Below, piece by piece: positions 1-6,008 of a stretch of DNA of 7,612 nucleotides. The notes beneath the pieces are model-generated. The model saw only the letters and a program-made list of their open reading frames with translations. It did not search any database and had not been told where the DNA came from. The position numbers and the translations under genes were made by a program. The DNA is from Opitutales bacterium (GTDB taxonomy: Bacteria; Verrucomicrobiota; Verrucomicrobiia; Opitutales; Intestinicryptomonadaceae), in NCBI GenBank assembly GCA_017526045.1, contig JAFXRX010000126.1, forward strand, positions 1 through 7,612, given 5' to 3'. How positions within the stretch are numbered: the stretch's first letter is position 1; each line of letters starts with the position of its first letter.

Positions 1-1
1 G

Positions 2-715
2 ATTGCCTTCTTCCTGGTGGAAGACCCAAACAAAGTGCCTTCTCCGATGGAAGTGTTTTATTCGCTAAAAAAAATAATTAAAGAAGGCGTGATGTTTTCG
101 GCGATAGAGAACACTCTCTTTCGCATGCTATCGGGCTACGCAATGGGAATGCTGTTTGGCATACCGCTTGGCGTGCTCTGCGCGCGCATAAGGGTTTTCC
201 GCGACTCGCTCGGGCTGCTCGCCCTGGGCTTGCAGGCTCTGCCGAGCGTCTGCTGGGCGATTCCCGCAATTCTTTGGTTCGGCTCGAACAACTCCGCGAT
301 GATTTTCGTGGTGCTCATGGGCTCGATGTGGTCGATGCTTCTTAGCACGCAGCACGGGGTTATGAACATTTCGCCAATCTACATTCGCGCGGCTCGCACA
401 ATGGGCTCGAAGGGGCTGCACTCGTGGGCGCATGTAATCATACCCGCGGCGTTCCCGAACATTGTGGGAGGCATGAAGCAGGGCTGGGCGTTTGCGTGGA
501 GGTCTTTGATGGCGGCGGAAATCGTTGTCCCCCTGCCCCTAAGCAAGGCGAACGGCTTGGGTCTGCAACTCAACAACGCCAGAAACGACACCAACATTGC
601 CCTCATCATCGGCATTATGATTGTCATCGTCCTCATCGGGCTTTTGGTCGATAAAATCCTGTTCTCGCCGTGGGAAAAGATGCTGCGCAAGCGCTGGGGG
701 CTCGACGTAAAATAA
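2..715 (+). CDS. ABC transporter permease, SsuC/TauC/NrtB-like (5'-truncated)
   Basis: This is the inner-membrane permease subunit of an ABC importer of the nitrate/sulfonate/taurine (or pyrimidine-precursor) class, which moves a small solute into the cytoplasm with an ATPase and a periplasmic binding protein. The reading frame is open to the left window edge (IAFFLVEDPNK precedes the first possible GTG start at 17), so the true start lies upstream. The PSPMEVF element near the N-terminus is typical of SsuC/TauC proteins, where PSP-x-EV follows the first membrane helix. Several hydrophobic helices follow. The cytoplasmic EAA coupling loop is at about nt 380-472 (YIRAARTMGSKGLHSW, then IIPAAFPNIVGG). 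A last hydrophobic helix (IALIIGIMIVIVLIGLLVD) precedes a basic tail. The partner ATPase and binding protein are not visible and probably lie upstream. The substrate cannot be assigned from the sequence. Confidence 0.9.
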   Translation: MAFFLVEDPNKVPSPMEVFYSLKKIIKEGVMFSAIENTLFRMLSGYAMGMLFGIPLGVLCARIRVFRDSLGLLALGLQALPSVCWAIPAILWFGSNNSAMIFVVLMGSMWSMLLSTQHGVMNISPIYIRAARTMGSKGLHSWAHVIIPAAFPNIVGGMKQGWAFAWRSLMAAEIVVPLPLSKANGLGLQLNNARNDTNIALIIGIMIVIVLIGLLVDKILFSPWEKMLRKRWGLDVK

Positions 716-750
716 CCCCGCCCGCGCGAAAAATTTTCGGATGCGCCTCG

Positions 751-2304
751 ATGAAAAAACTCTCGTCCATTAGAATAAACATATTTTTGGCGATGATATT
801 CGTCGTCATGGTTCTGGCTGCGATTTTGCTGCCCTACGGTTTTTTTTCAAACGCAAAGCTCGTGAGCGGCTCTTTTGACGAGCGGCTGAAAGTCGCCGCG
901 GAAGCAGTGGCGGAAATCATCCCCGCGGAGTTCGAGGCGGAAGTAAAAAGCGGCAAGGCGGACGCCGCAAAAACCGCCGCGCTGCGCCAAAAAATTTCAA
1001 ACCTCAAAAACAGCGCAAACCTGACTTCGCTCTACGCCCTCTACAAAAACCCGCAGGGCAAAATCTGCTATCTTTTGGATGAGACATTCGCCTCGGGCGA
1101 AGAAATGGAGGAGCCCGACAAAAGAATTTTGGCCGCCTTCGAAAGCAAAACCGCGGAAATTTCGCGCTTCAAAGACTCCGCCTTCGACTTCATGGCGCGA
1201 ACCGCCCTCATACCCGTCGAGCGCGGCGGCTCGTTTTTTTTGAGCGTCGCGGAAATCAGGACGGCGAGCATCACCCCGATTATATGGGAGTCTTTGGACG
1301 ACTTCTTTTTGCTGATACTATTCGGCGTCATCGCGGCAATCTTCGCGGCGGCGCGGGTTTCGGGCAAGGTTTCGAGCCCCCTGCGCAAGCTCTCCTCTTT
1401 TATGGAGCGGCTTGCAAATTCGGGCTTCGACAAGAGCGTAAAGCTCTCCGACACGCTCCCTGAAAGCCAAATCCGCTCGGCGGAAGTGAAATCCCTCTCC
1501 GACCACATCTCTTCCATGCGCGAGAATTTGTACAAGTACATAGACGATTTCGAGGCGGAGGCGCAGGCTCGCACGCGAGTCGAAGCGGAGCTCAAAATCG
1601 CGGGAAAAATCCAGCAGACTTTCCTGCCGCAAAAATCCTACATCTCGGACAAAATCGAAATTTTTGCGGACATGAAAAGCGCGCGCGAGGCGGGCGGCGA
1701 TTTGTACTACATCGAAAAGCTGCCCGGCGGCAAAACCGCGTTTGCTATCGGAGACGTCTCCGGCAAGGGAATGCCCGCGGCAATGTTCATGGCGCGGATA
1801 ATAACGCTCGCCCGCGCGGCTCTGCGCAGCGGCGCAAGCCTCGGGCGCACAATAGATTTCCTCAACAAAAGCATATCCGAAAACAACGAGACCTGCACTT
1901 TCGTGACATTTTTTCTGGCGATTTTCGACCCCGAAAAAAGCGAGCTCTCGTTCATAAACTGCGGGCACAACCCTCCGGTTTTCAAGCCCGCAAACGGGAA
2001 ATTTGCGGAGCTTGAAGTAAAGCCGAACTCCATTCTCGGCGTTTTTGAGGGCGCGAAATTCGAGGCGCAAACCATTCCTTTTCGCGCGGGGGACGCAATA
2101 TTTTTGTACACCGACGGCATAACCGAAGCCGCGAACGCGGAAGGCGAATTTTTCGGCAATGCCCGCCTTTTGGACGCGCTAAACTCCGCCGATTGCAGCT
2201 CCGCAAAAGACATGGCGGGCGCCGCGATTTCAGGCGCGCTGAAATTCGAGCAAAACGCCCCGCAAAGCGACGACATAACCGCAATGGCGGCCGTCGCCAA
2301 ATAG
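751..2304 (+). CDS. Membrane-anchored SpoIIE/RsbU-type PP2C serine phosphatase with HAMP domain
   Basis: This is a predicted sensor phosphatase of 517 aa that would dephosphorylate a phosphoserine/threonine protein, in this family usually an anti-sigma-factor antagonist (STAS protein). The order is: membrane helix at residues 11-31, extracytoplasmic sensor region at about 35-180, second helix at about 183-201, HAMP-like linker at about 202-265, a short coiled segment, then the catalytic domain from about 280 to the end. The catalytic domain opens with LKIAGKIQQTFLPQ, the usual RsbU-type entry motif. The four metal-binding aspartates expected for the family are present: D317 (GGD), D335 (GDVSGKG), D455 (YTDGITE) and D507/D508 (SDDITAM). 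The common GGDFYD motif reads GGDLYY. The ATG at 751 is chosen because it places the helix directly after a short basic N-terminus. An upstream in-frame GTG at 670 would overlap the permease and add an unlikely basic extension. No Shine-Dalgarno motif is seen. No STAS, anti-sigma or sigma gene is adjacent, so the target is unknown. Confidence 0.92.
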   Translation: MKKLSSIRINIFLAMIFVVMVLAAILLPYGFFSNAKLVSGSFDERLKVAAEAVAEIIPAEFEAEVKSGKADAAKTAALRQKISNLKNSANLTSLYALYKNPQGKICYLLDETFASGEEMEEPDKRILAAFESKTAEISRFKDSAFDFMARTALIPVERGGSFFLSVAEIRTASITPIIWESLDDFFLLILFGVIAAIFAAARVSGKVSSPLRKLSSFMERLANSGFDKSVKLSDTLPESQIRSAEVKSLSDHISSMRENLYKYIDDFEAEAQARTRVEAELKIAGKIQQTFLPQKSYISDKIEIFADMKSAREAGGDLYYIEKLPGGKTAFAIGDVSGKGMPAAMFMARIITLARAALRSGASLGRTIDFLNKSISENNETCTFVTFFLAIFDPEKSELSFINCGHNPPVFKPANGKFAELEVKPNSILGVFEGAKFEAQTIPFRAGDAIFLYTDGITEAANAEGEFFGNARLLDALNSADCSSAKDMAGAAISGALKFEQNAPQSDDITAMAAVAK

Positions 2305-2306
2305 TT

Positions 2307-3677
2307 TTAAATTTTGCCGGGCAAAAATTCCGCCTTGTACTGGTAGCGCGACTTCAAAAATTTGTTCGCCTCGCGCGAGTTTGTAAACTTCATGCTTTTG
2401 GGGTCGAACTTCAATTCCTTGTCTGGGACGAAATTCGGCACAAGCCCAAGCAGCACAGTTGCGGTGAAGTCCGCGGAAAATTCCGCGATGTTCGAGCCCG
2501 GCTGCACGCCCGCAAGGCAGCCGCGCAAAAATTCGTGGTGCGGGTTTCCGCCCGCGCGCGGGATTGAAGGCGGCGGCAGCGCGTTGTCTTTTTTAAGGTC
2601 GCGAAACTCCTCGAATGGGTAAATGCGGGTGTTGCCCCCGTAGGGGTTGTCGCAAAAAACGTTGCGCTTCGAGCATATGATTGCAGTGCCGTTGCCGCAG
2701 CGGTCGATTGCGTCCTGCTTGAAATTTTTGAGGCCGCGCGGCTTTTCGTTTGCGTCGTACCAAAAAAGCTTTACCGGCTTTTTGTGGAATTTGTTCGGGG
2801 CGAATTCGTAAACGACTTTCGCCTTTGCAGGCCATGCAAAATCGTTCATCTCGGAGCGCGTCCCGTAAATTTTTGAGGGCAGCCCCAAGCCGAACGCCGA
2901 ATAGCCCAAGTCCATGAAATGGCAGCCCATGTCGCCAAGAGAGCTCGTCCCGAAATCCTGGAAGCCGCGCCATGCAAAGGGCGCAATCATCGGGTCGAAA
3001 GGCTGGTCGGGCGCGACGTTTAGCCACAGCCGCCAGTCGATATTGCCAGAATTTTTGTTTTCCGACGGGCGGTTGATAAGCCCCTGCCGCCAAAATACGT
3101 TGGGGCGGTCTGTCCAGTGGTGGATTTCCTCCACGTCGCCAAGAAGCCCCGCGTCGTGCCACTCTTTGAGCATTCGCCAGCCGTCGCCCGCGTGCCCCTG
3201 GTTGCCCATCTGCGTGACAAGCTTTTTCTTTTTTGCGATGCGCTTTAATTCCTGCGTCTCCCAAAAAGTGCGCGCAAGCGGCTTTTCGACATAGACGTGC
3301 TTGCCGTTTGCCATCGCCCAAGCCGCGGCGGGGAAGTGCGCGTGGTCGGGGGTGCAGACGAAAACCGCGTCAATGTCCTTGCCCATTTTGTCGAACATAA
3401 CGCGGTAATCGGAAAATTTTTGCGCGCCGGGGAAGCGGTTGAACGCGCCCGCAGCCCTGCCCTTGTCGACATCGCAAAGCGCGACAATGTTTGCCCTGTC
3501 AAAATTGGCCGCCTCGTTTACCGACGCCTCGCCCCTGCCGCCGCAGCCGATTATTGCGACGTTTATTTTTGAATTGGGCGCGGGCTCTTTGCCTATCGCC
3601 CAGCGCGGCAAAATCGAAAAGAGCGCGACCCCCGCGCCCGCCGTCTTTACAAAATTTCTGCGAGATATTTTTTCCAT
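2307..3677 (-). CDS. Tat-exported Gfo/Idh/MocA family oxidoreductase
   Basis: This is an NAD(P)-dependent sugar or polyol oxidoreductase of the Gfo/Idh/MocA family, 456 aa. Proteins with this Tat leader are exported folded with cofactor bound. Residues 5-11 (SRRNFVK) are a textbook twin-arginine motif, followed by a hydrophobic stretch ending near Ala27. The Rossmann fold begins at about 38 with the dinucleotide loop GCGGRGE (44-50) and CDVD (68-71). CTPDHAHF (108-115) and EKP (131-133, conserved Lys132) follow. The C-terminal substrate domain contains DWRLWLN, WRGFQDFGTSSLGDMGCHFMD (in 236-256) and the FDPKSMKFTN...AN-x-FL tail typical of the Planctomycetes/Verrucomicrobia subfamily. ATG 3677 is chosen over an ORF extension to 3713 because it starts at the Tat leader and has a GGGAGG Shine-Dalgarno 9 nt upstream. 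The substrate is unknown. Some relatives are GH109 glycosidases, which use bound NAD, so a hydrolytic role cannot be excluded. Confidence 0.9.
   Translation of the reverse strand: MEKISRRNFVKTAGAGVALFSILPRWAIGKEPAPNSKINVAIIGCGGRGEASVNEAANFDRANIVALCDVDKGRAAGAFNRFPGAQKFSDYRVMFDKMGKDIDAVFVCTPDHAHFPAAAWAMANGKHVYVEKPLARTFWETQELKRIAKKKKLVTQMGNQGHAGDGWRMLKEWHDAGLLGDVEEIHHWTDRPNVFWRQGLINRPSENKNSGNIDWRLWLNVAPDQPFDPMIAPFAWRGFQDFGTSSLGDMGCHFMDLGYSAFGLGLPSKIYGTRSEMNDFAWPAKAKVVYEFAPNKFHKKPVKLFWYDANEKPRGLKNFKQDAIDRCGNGTAIICSKRNVFCDNPYGGNTRIYPFEEFRDLKKDNALPPPSIPRAGGNPHHEFLRGCLAGVQPGSNIAEFSADFTATVLLGLVPNFVPDKELKFDPKSMKFTNSREANKFLKSRYQYKAEFLPGKI
2312..2326. terminator. Possible weak bidirectional hairpin between convergent genes
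   Basis: TTTTGC, loop CGG, GCAAAA forms a short stem directly after the phosphatase stop and inside the last codons of the convergent oxidoreductase gene. The T and A runs on both sides could act as U-tracts in either direction. The stem has only two G-C pairs, so this is a weak candidate. Confidence 0.3.
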
Positions 3678-3686
3678 AAAAATTTT

Positions 3687-3692
3687 CCTCCC
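3687..3692 (-). promoter_or_regulatory. Shine-Dalgarno GGGAGG of the Gfo/Idh/MocA gene
   Basis: Reading the minus strand, GGGAGG lies 9 nt before the ATG at 3677. It fixes the start at the Tat leader. It is the only clear Shine-Dalgarno motif among the five complete genes here. Confidence 0.75.
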
Positions 3693-3736
3693 TTGTGTTT
3701 TCAAATTGCGCATTCAATATCAAATGCAACGCAAAA

Positions 3737-3766
3737 AAAATAAAAACCCAAGCCGGGCCAAGTCAA
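3737..3766 (-). promoter_or_regulatory. Candidate sigma-70-type promoter of the Gfo/Idh/MocA gene
   Basis: On the minus strand TTGACT (3766-3761) and TATTTT (3742-3737) are separated by 18 bp. They match the -35 consensus at 5 of 6 positions and the -10 consensus at 4 of 6. Transcription would start near 3730 and give a leader of about 50 nt before ATG 3677. The region is rich in A/T, so chance matches to the -10 box are easy. Confidence 0.45.
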
Positions 3767-3787
3767 TAAAAATCAAAATATATTGAC
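3762..3787. repeat. 7-bp inverted repeat in the divergent promoter region (possible operator)
   Basis: GTCAATA (3762-3768) and TATTGAC (3781-3787) are perfect inverted copies separated by 12 A/T-rich bases. The arms coincide with the -35 boxes of the two divergent candidate promoters. The symmetry may therefore simply be two outward TTGAC boxes, or it may be a shared regulator site midway between the genes. Confidence 0.45.
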
Positions 3788-3811
3788 GCGGCGGAGCGCA
3801 AGTCGTAAGAT
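3783..3811 (+). promoter_or_regulatory. Candidate sigma-70-type promoter of the SGNH hydrolase gene
   Basis: TTGACG (3783-3788) and TAAGAT (3806-3811) are separated by exactly 17 bp. They match the -35 consensus at 5 of 6 positions and the -10 consensus at 4 of 6. The predicted start near 3818 leaves a leader of under 20 nt before ATG 3837, and this leader has no Shine-Dalgarno motif. Confidence 0.55.
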
Positions 3812-3836
3812 TTCCAAATCAACCATAATATATACG

Positions 3837-5207
3837 ATGAGGAAAATACTGCTTGCATTTGCATTGGCTTGCGCGTGCGTTTTCGCGTCCGCGCAGGAAA
3901 AAATTAAAATCGCCTGCATAGGCGACAGCATAACGGAAGGCTTCGGGCTGCACAATTCCTGCACCGACGCCTACCCAGTAATTTTGGGCTACATGCTCGG
4001 CGACAAATACGAGGTGAAAAACTTCGGCATAACGGGCAAATGCGTCCAAAAAGACAGCAACGACCCCTACTGGAAAAGCGGCAGAATTCCGCGCATCAAA
4101 GAGTTCGACCCCGACATCATAATTGTCAAGCTCGGCACCAACGACTCCAAGCCCGTCAACTGGAAAACCCCCGAAATTTTCCAGGCGGACTACGAGGCGT
4201 ATTTGGACGAAATCGCAAACCCGAACAAAAAACAGACCTTTTATCTTGCAAGCGCGGCGTGGGTAAGAAAGGACGCAATCGGCATCACGCGCAAAGTCGT
4301 AACCGAAGGCGTAAACCCCTCGGTCGAGGCAATCGCCAAGCGCCGCGGGCTTAAAATTATCGATTTCCACAGCCTTTTGGAAGACCACCCCGACTGGTAC
4401 TGCGACGACATCCACCCCAACGAAGAGGGCGCGTACAAAATGGCGGAGTTCGTCTACAAGTTTTTGACGGGAAACAAAAAGACGCCGCAAATTCCCTATT
4501 TCCGCGCAAAGAAGGGCGATTTTGAAGGCTTTGTGCAATATTCGTTCCAGTTCCGCTGGCGCGACACTTGGATATTTTTGCCCAACAAGCCCTCAAAGGG
4601 CGGCGAGTGGATTTGGATTGCCACAAAGCCAAGCAACTCCCCCGAAGAGCGCGAACTGCTGCTTGGCGCGCTCAAAAAAGGCTGGCACGTTGTGTACACC
4701 GACATCGACAGCTGGTGGGGCAACCCCAACTCGATGCGCTGGGGCGAAGAAGTTTTCAAATACTTCCCCAATCTTTTGAAGACAAGCGAAAAAGCCCACA
4801 TCGCGGCGTTCGGCACGGGAGCTTTCCACTCGGTAAACTTCGCGGCAAAACATCCCGAAAAAGTCGAAAAGCTTTTCCTTTCCAGTCCCACGCTCGACAT
4901 CGTATCATGGGCAAAAGACGGCCACATGAAAACATTTTTGCAGGAGTGGAAACTGGCGGAGGCGGACGTCGACTCGTTTCCCGACTCCCCGCTTGAAAAC
5001 ATAAAATATCTAATCCAAAACAACACGCCCACTCTCATTCTGCCAAGCGGCGAAGAGCAGCTCTCCGAGCTCAAAAAGCGCATTCCCAAAACCGCGAAAA
5101 ACATCGCGTTTATGAAGGATGCGGGGGCTGAAAAAGACGCCCAGCAGGCTTTGAAATTCTTTTTCCAAAAGCCGAAAATAAAAAAGGGCAAGGCGCAGGA
5201 AAAGTAA
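3837..5207 (+). CDS. Secreted SGNH/GDSL hydrolase fused to a degenerate alpha/beta-hydrolase-like domain
   Basis: This is a predicted exported esterase of 456 aa. Residues 1-19 form a Sec signal peptide (MRKILLAFALACACVFASA, cleavage before Gln20). The SGNH domain spans about 22-212 with all four blocks: GDS with nucleophile Ser31 (29-31), NFG around Gly64, GTND (100-103) and D-x-x-H (Asp190, His193). Such domains deacetylate carbohydrates or hydrolyse other esters, as in acetylxylan or sialate esterases. A second domain (about 225-443) resembles alpha/beta hydrolases in spacing and in segments such as GWHVVYTDID and NFAAKHPEKVEKLFLSSP. Its nucleophile elbow reads AAFGTGAFH (323-331), without a G-x-S-x-G serine, and no obvious catalytic His follows. 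ATG 3837 is chosen because it begins the signal peptide. An in-frame TTG at 3783 would add 18 residues and overlap the promoter. The gene is divergent from the Tat oxidoreductase and is closed by a terminator. The substrate is unknown. Confidence 0.88.
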   Translation: MRKILLAFALACACVFASAQEKIKIACIGDSITEGFGLHNSCTDAYPVILGYMLGDKYEVKNFGITGKCVQKDSNDPYWKSGRIPRIKEFDPDIIIVKLGTNDSKPVNWKTPEIFQADYEAYLDEIANPNKKQTFYLASAAWVRKDAIGITRKVVTEGVNPSVEAIAKRRGLKIIDFHSLLEDHPDWYCDDIHPNEEGAYKMAEFVYKFLTGNKKTPQIPYFRAKKGDFEGFVQYSFQFRWRDTWIFLPNKPSKGGEWIWIATKPSNSPEERELLLGALKKGWHVVYTDIDSWWGNPNSMRWGEEVFKYFPNLLKTSEKAHIAAFGTGAFHSVNFAAKHPEKVEKLFLSSPTLDIVSWAKDGHMKTFLQEWKLAEADVDSFPDSPLENIKYLIQNNTPTLILPSGEEQLSELKKRIPKTAKNIAFMKDAGAEKDAQQALKFFFQKPKIKKGKAQEK

Positions 5208-5214
5208 AAATTTT

Positions 5215-5247
5215 GCGGCGGAATTTTTTTAATCCGCCGCTTTTTTT
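5215..5247 (+). terminator. Strong Rho-independent terminator after the SGNH hydrolase gene
   Basis: GCGGCGGA (5215-5222) pairs perfectly with TCCGCCGC (5233-5240) across a 10-nt A/T loop and is followed by seven T (5241-5247). It begins 7 bp after the hydrolase stop. For the convergent larB transcript the same stem is followed by AAAATTTTT, a poorer U-tract, so action in both directions is possible but weaker. Confidence 0.9.
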
Positions 5248-5261
5248 GCAAAACACTGCGA

Positions 5262-6005
5262 TTATTTGGCGCGGCAAATCGCGTGCGCGCAGTACGCCGC
5301 GCCGAAGCCGTTGTCGATATTTACGACGCTTACGCCGTTTGCGCAGGAATTCATCATCGCAAGCAAAGCGGCAATCCCGCCGAAGCTTGCGCCATAGCCG
5401 ACGCTTGTGGGAACCGCAATCACGGGGGCTTTCACAAGACCCGCGACCACGCTTGCCAATGCGCCTTCCATGCCCGCGACGGCGATGACGACAGACGCCT
5501 CTGAAATCCTTCCGATTTTTTCAAGCAGCCTGTGAAGCCCCGCCACTCCGCAGTCGTAAAAGCATTCGGCCCGCTCGCCAAAAAATTCGAGAGTTTCCCG
5601 CGCCTCCTCGCAAACGGGCATATCCGAAGTCCCCGCGGAGACTATCGCCACAAACTTTTTGCAGCCGCGCTTTTTTTCGCCGCCGAGAGCGAAAGTCCGC
5701 GCGATTTCGTTTGCCCTGCCGCCCTCAAAATTTTTTTCAAGAAGCGCGAGAGCGTCTTTTTTAAGGCGCGTTGCAAACACCGCCCCGCCGCGCGATGCAA
5801 TGGCTTTTGCTATTTCCAAAACCTGCGCGGCGGTTTTGCCCGCGCCGTAAATAACCTCGCCAGCCCCCGTGCGGGCGCGGCGCGAGGCGTCGATTTTGGT
5901 GTGCCCCAAATCGATTGTGCCAAGCTCTGCGATTTTTTTTGCGGCGGCTTTTTCCGTTATTTTTCGGGCTTTGAAATCTGCCAAAATGCTTTCGAGAGTT
6001 TCCAT
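5262..6005 (-). CDS. larB: Nickel pincer cofactor biosynthesis protein LarB
   Basis: LarB (247 aa) performs the first step of nickel-pincer nucleotide synthesis in the cytoplasm. It carboxylates the pyridinium ring of nicotinic acid adenine dinucleotide and releases AMP, giving pyridinium-3,5-biscarboxylic acid mononucleotide. The C-terminal half is a PurE-like (AIR carboxylase) fold. Diagnostic segments are EVIYGAGKT (50-58), SAGTSDMPV (123-131), DCGVAGLHRLL (151-161), AGMEGALASVVAGL (177-190), VPTSVGYGASFGG (198-210), the NSC motif with Cys221, and NIDNGFGAA (229-237). In Lactobacillus plantarum LarB the equivalent cysteine is, from memory, reported to bond covalently to the nicotinamide ring. 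Length is normal for the family. The ATG lies 3 nt after the larC stop and has no Shine-Dalgarno motif, which suggests translational coupling. It is the last gene of the operon within this window. Confidence 0.96.
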   Translation of the reverse strand: METLESILADFKARKITEKAAAKKIAELGTIDLGHTKIDASRRARTGAGEVIYGAGKTAAQVLEIAKAIASRGGAVFATRLKKDALALLEKNFEGGRANEIARTFALGGEKKRGCKKFVAIVSAGTSDMPVCEEARETLEFFGERAECFYDCGVAGLHRLLEKIGRISEASVVIAVAGMEGALASVVAGLVKAPVIAVPTSVGYGASFGGIAALLAMMNSCANGVSVVNIDNGFGAAYCAHAICRAK

Positions 6006-6008
6006 GTT

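Noticed and set aside
670..750. N-terminal extension of the phosphatase from GTG 670
   Set aside because: It would overlap the permease gene by 46 bp and put a basic non-hydrophobic stretch before the membrane helix. ATG 751 gives a normal N-terminus.
1318..2070. Long minus-strand open frame opposite the phosphatase gene (250 codons)
   Set aside because: It lies entirely antisense to a gene with clear family motifs, shows no recognisable domain, and is rich in Arg/Ala as expected from a shadow frame in GC-rich DNA.
2593..3321. Minus-strand open frame of 242 codons overlapping the Gfo/Idh/MocA gene in another frame
   Set aside because: The overlapping frame carries all the family motifs. This one has low-complexity Arg/Ala/Gly composition and no motif.
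3693..3836. Riboswitch or small RNA in the divergent intergenic region
   Set aside because: The space is short and A/T-rich, and no stem-loop set or conserved aptamer pattern was seen. Two promoters and an inverted repeat explain it.
3837..3896. Lipoprotein signal for the SGNH hydrolase, because Cys12 and Cys14 lie in the leader
   Set aside because: The residues before each Cys (ALA and ACA) do not match a lipobox, and a good signal peptidase I site (ASA before Gln) follows.
4496..5251. Minus-strand open frame of 251 codons opposite the hydrolase C-terminal domain
   Set aside because: It would run through the strong terminator and has no recognisable domain, signal or start context. It is treated as a shadow of the SGNH hydrolase gene.
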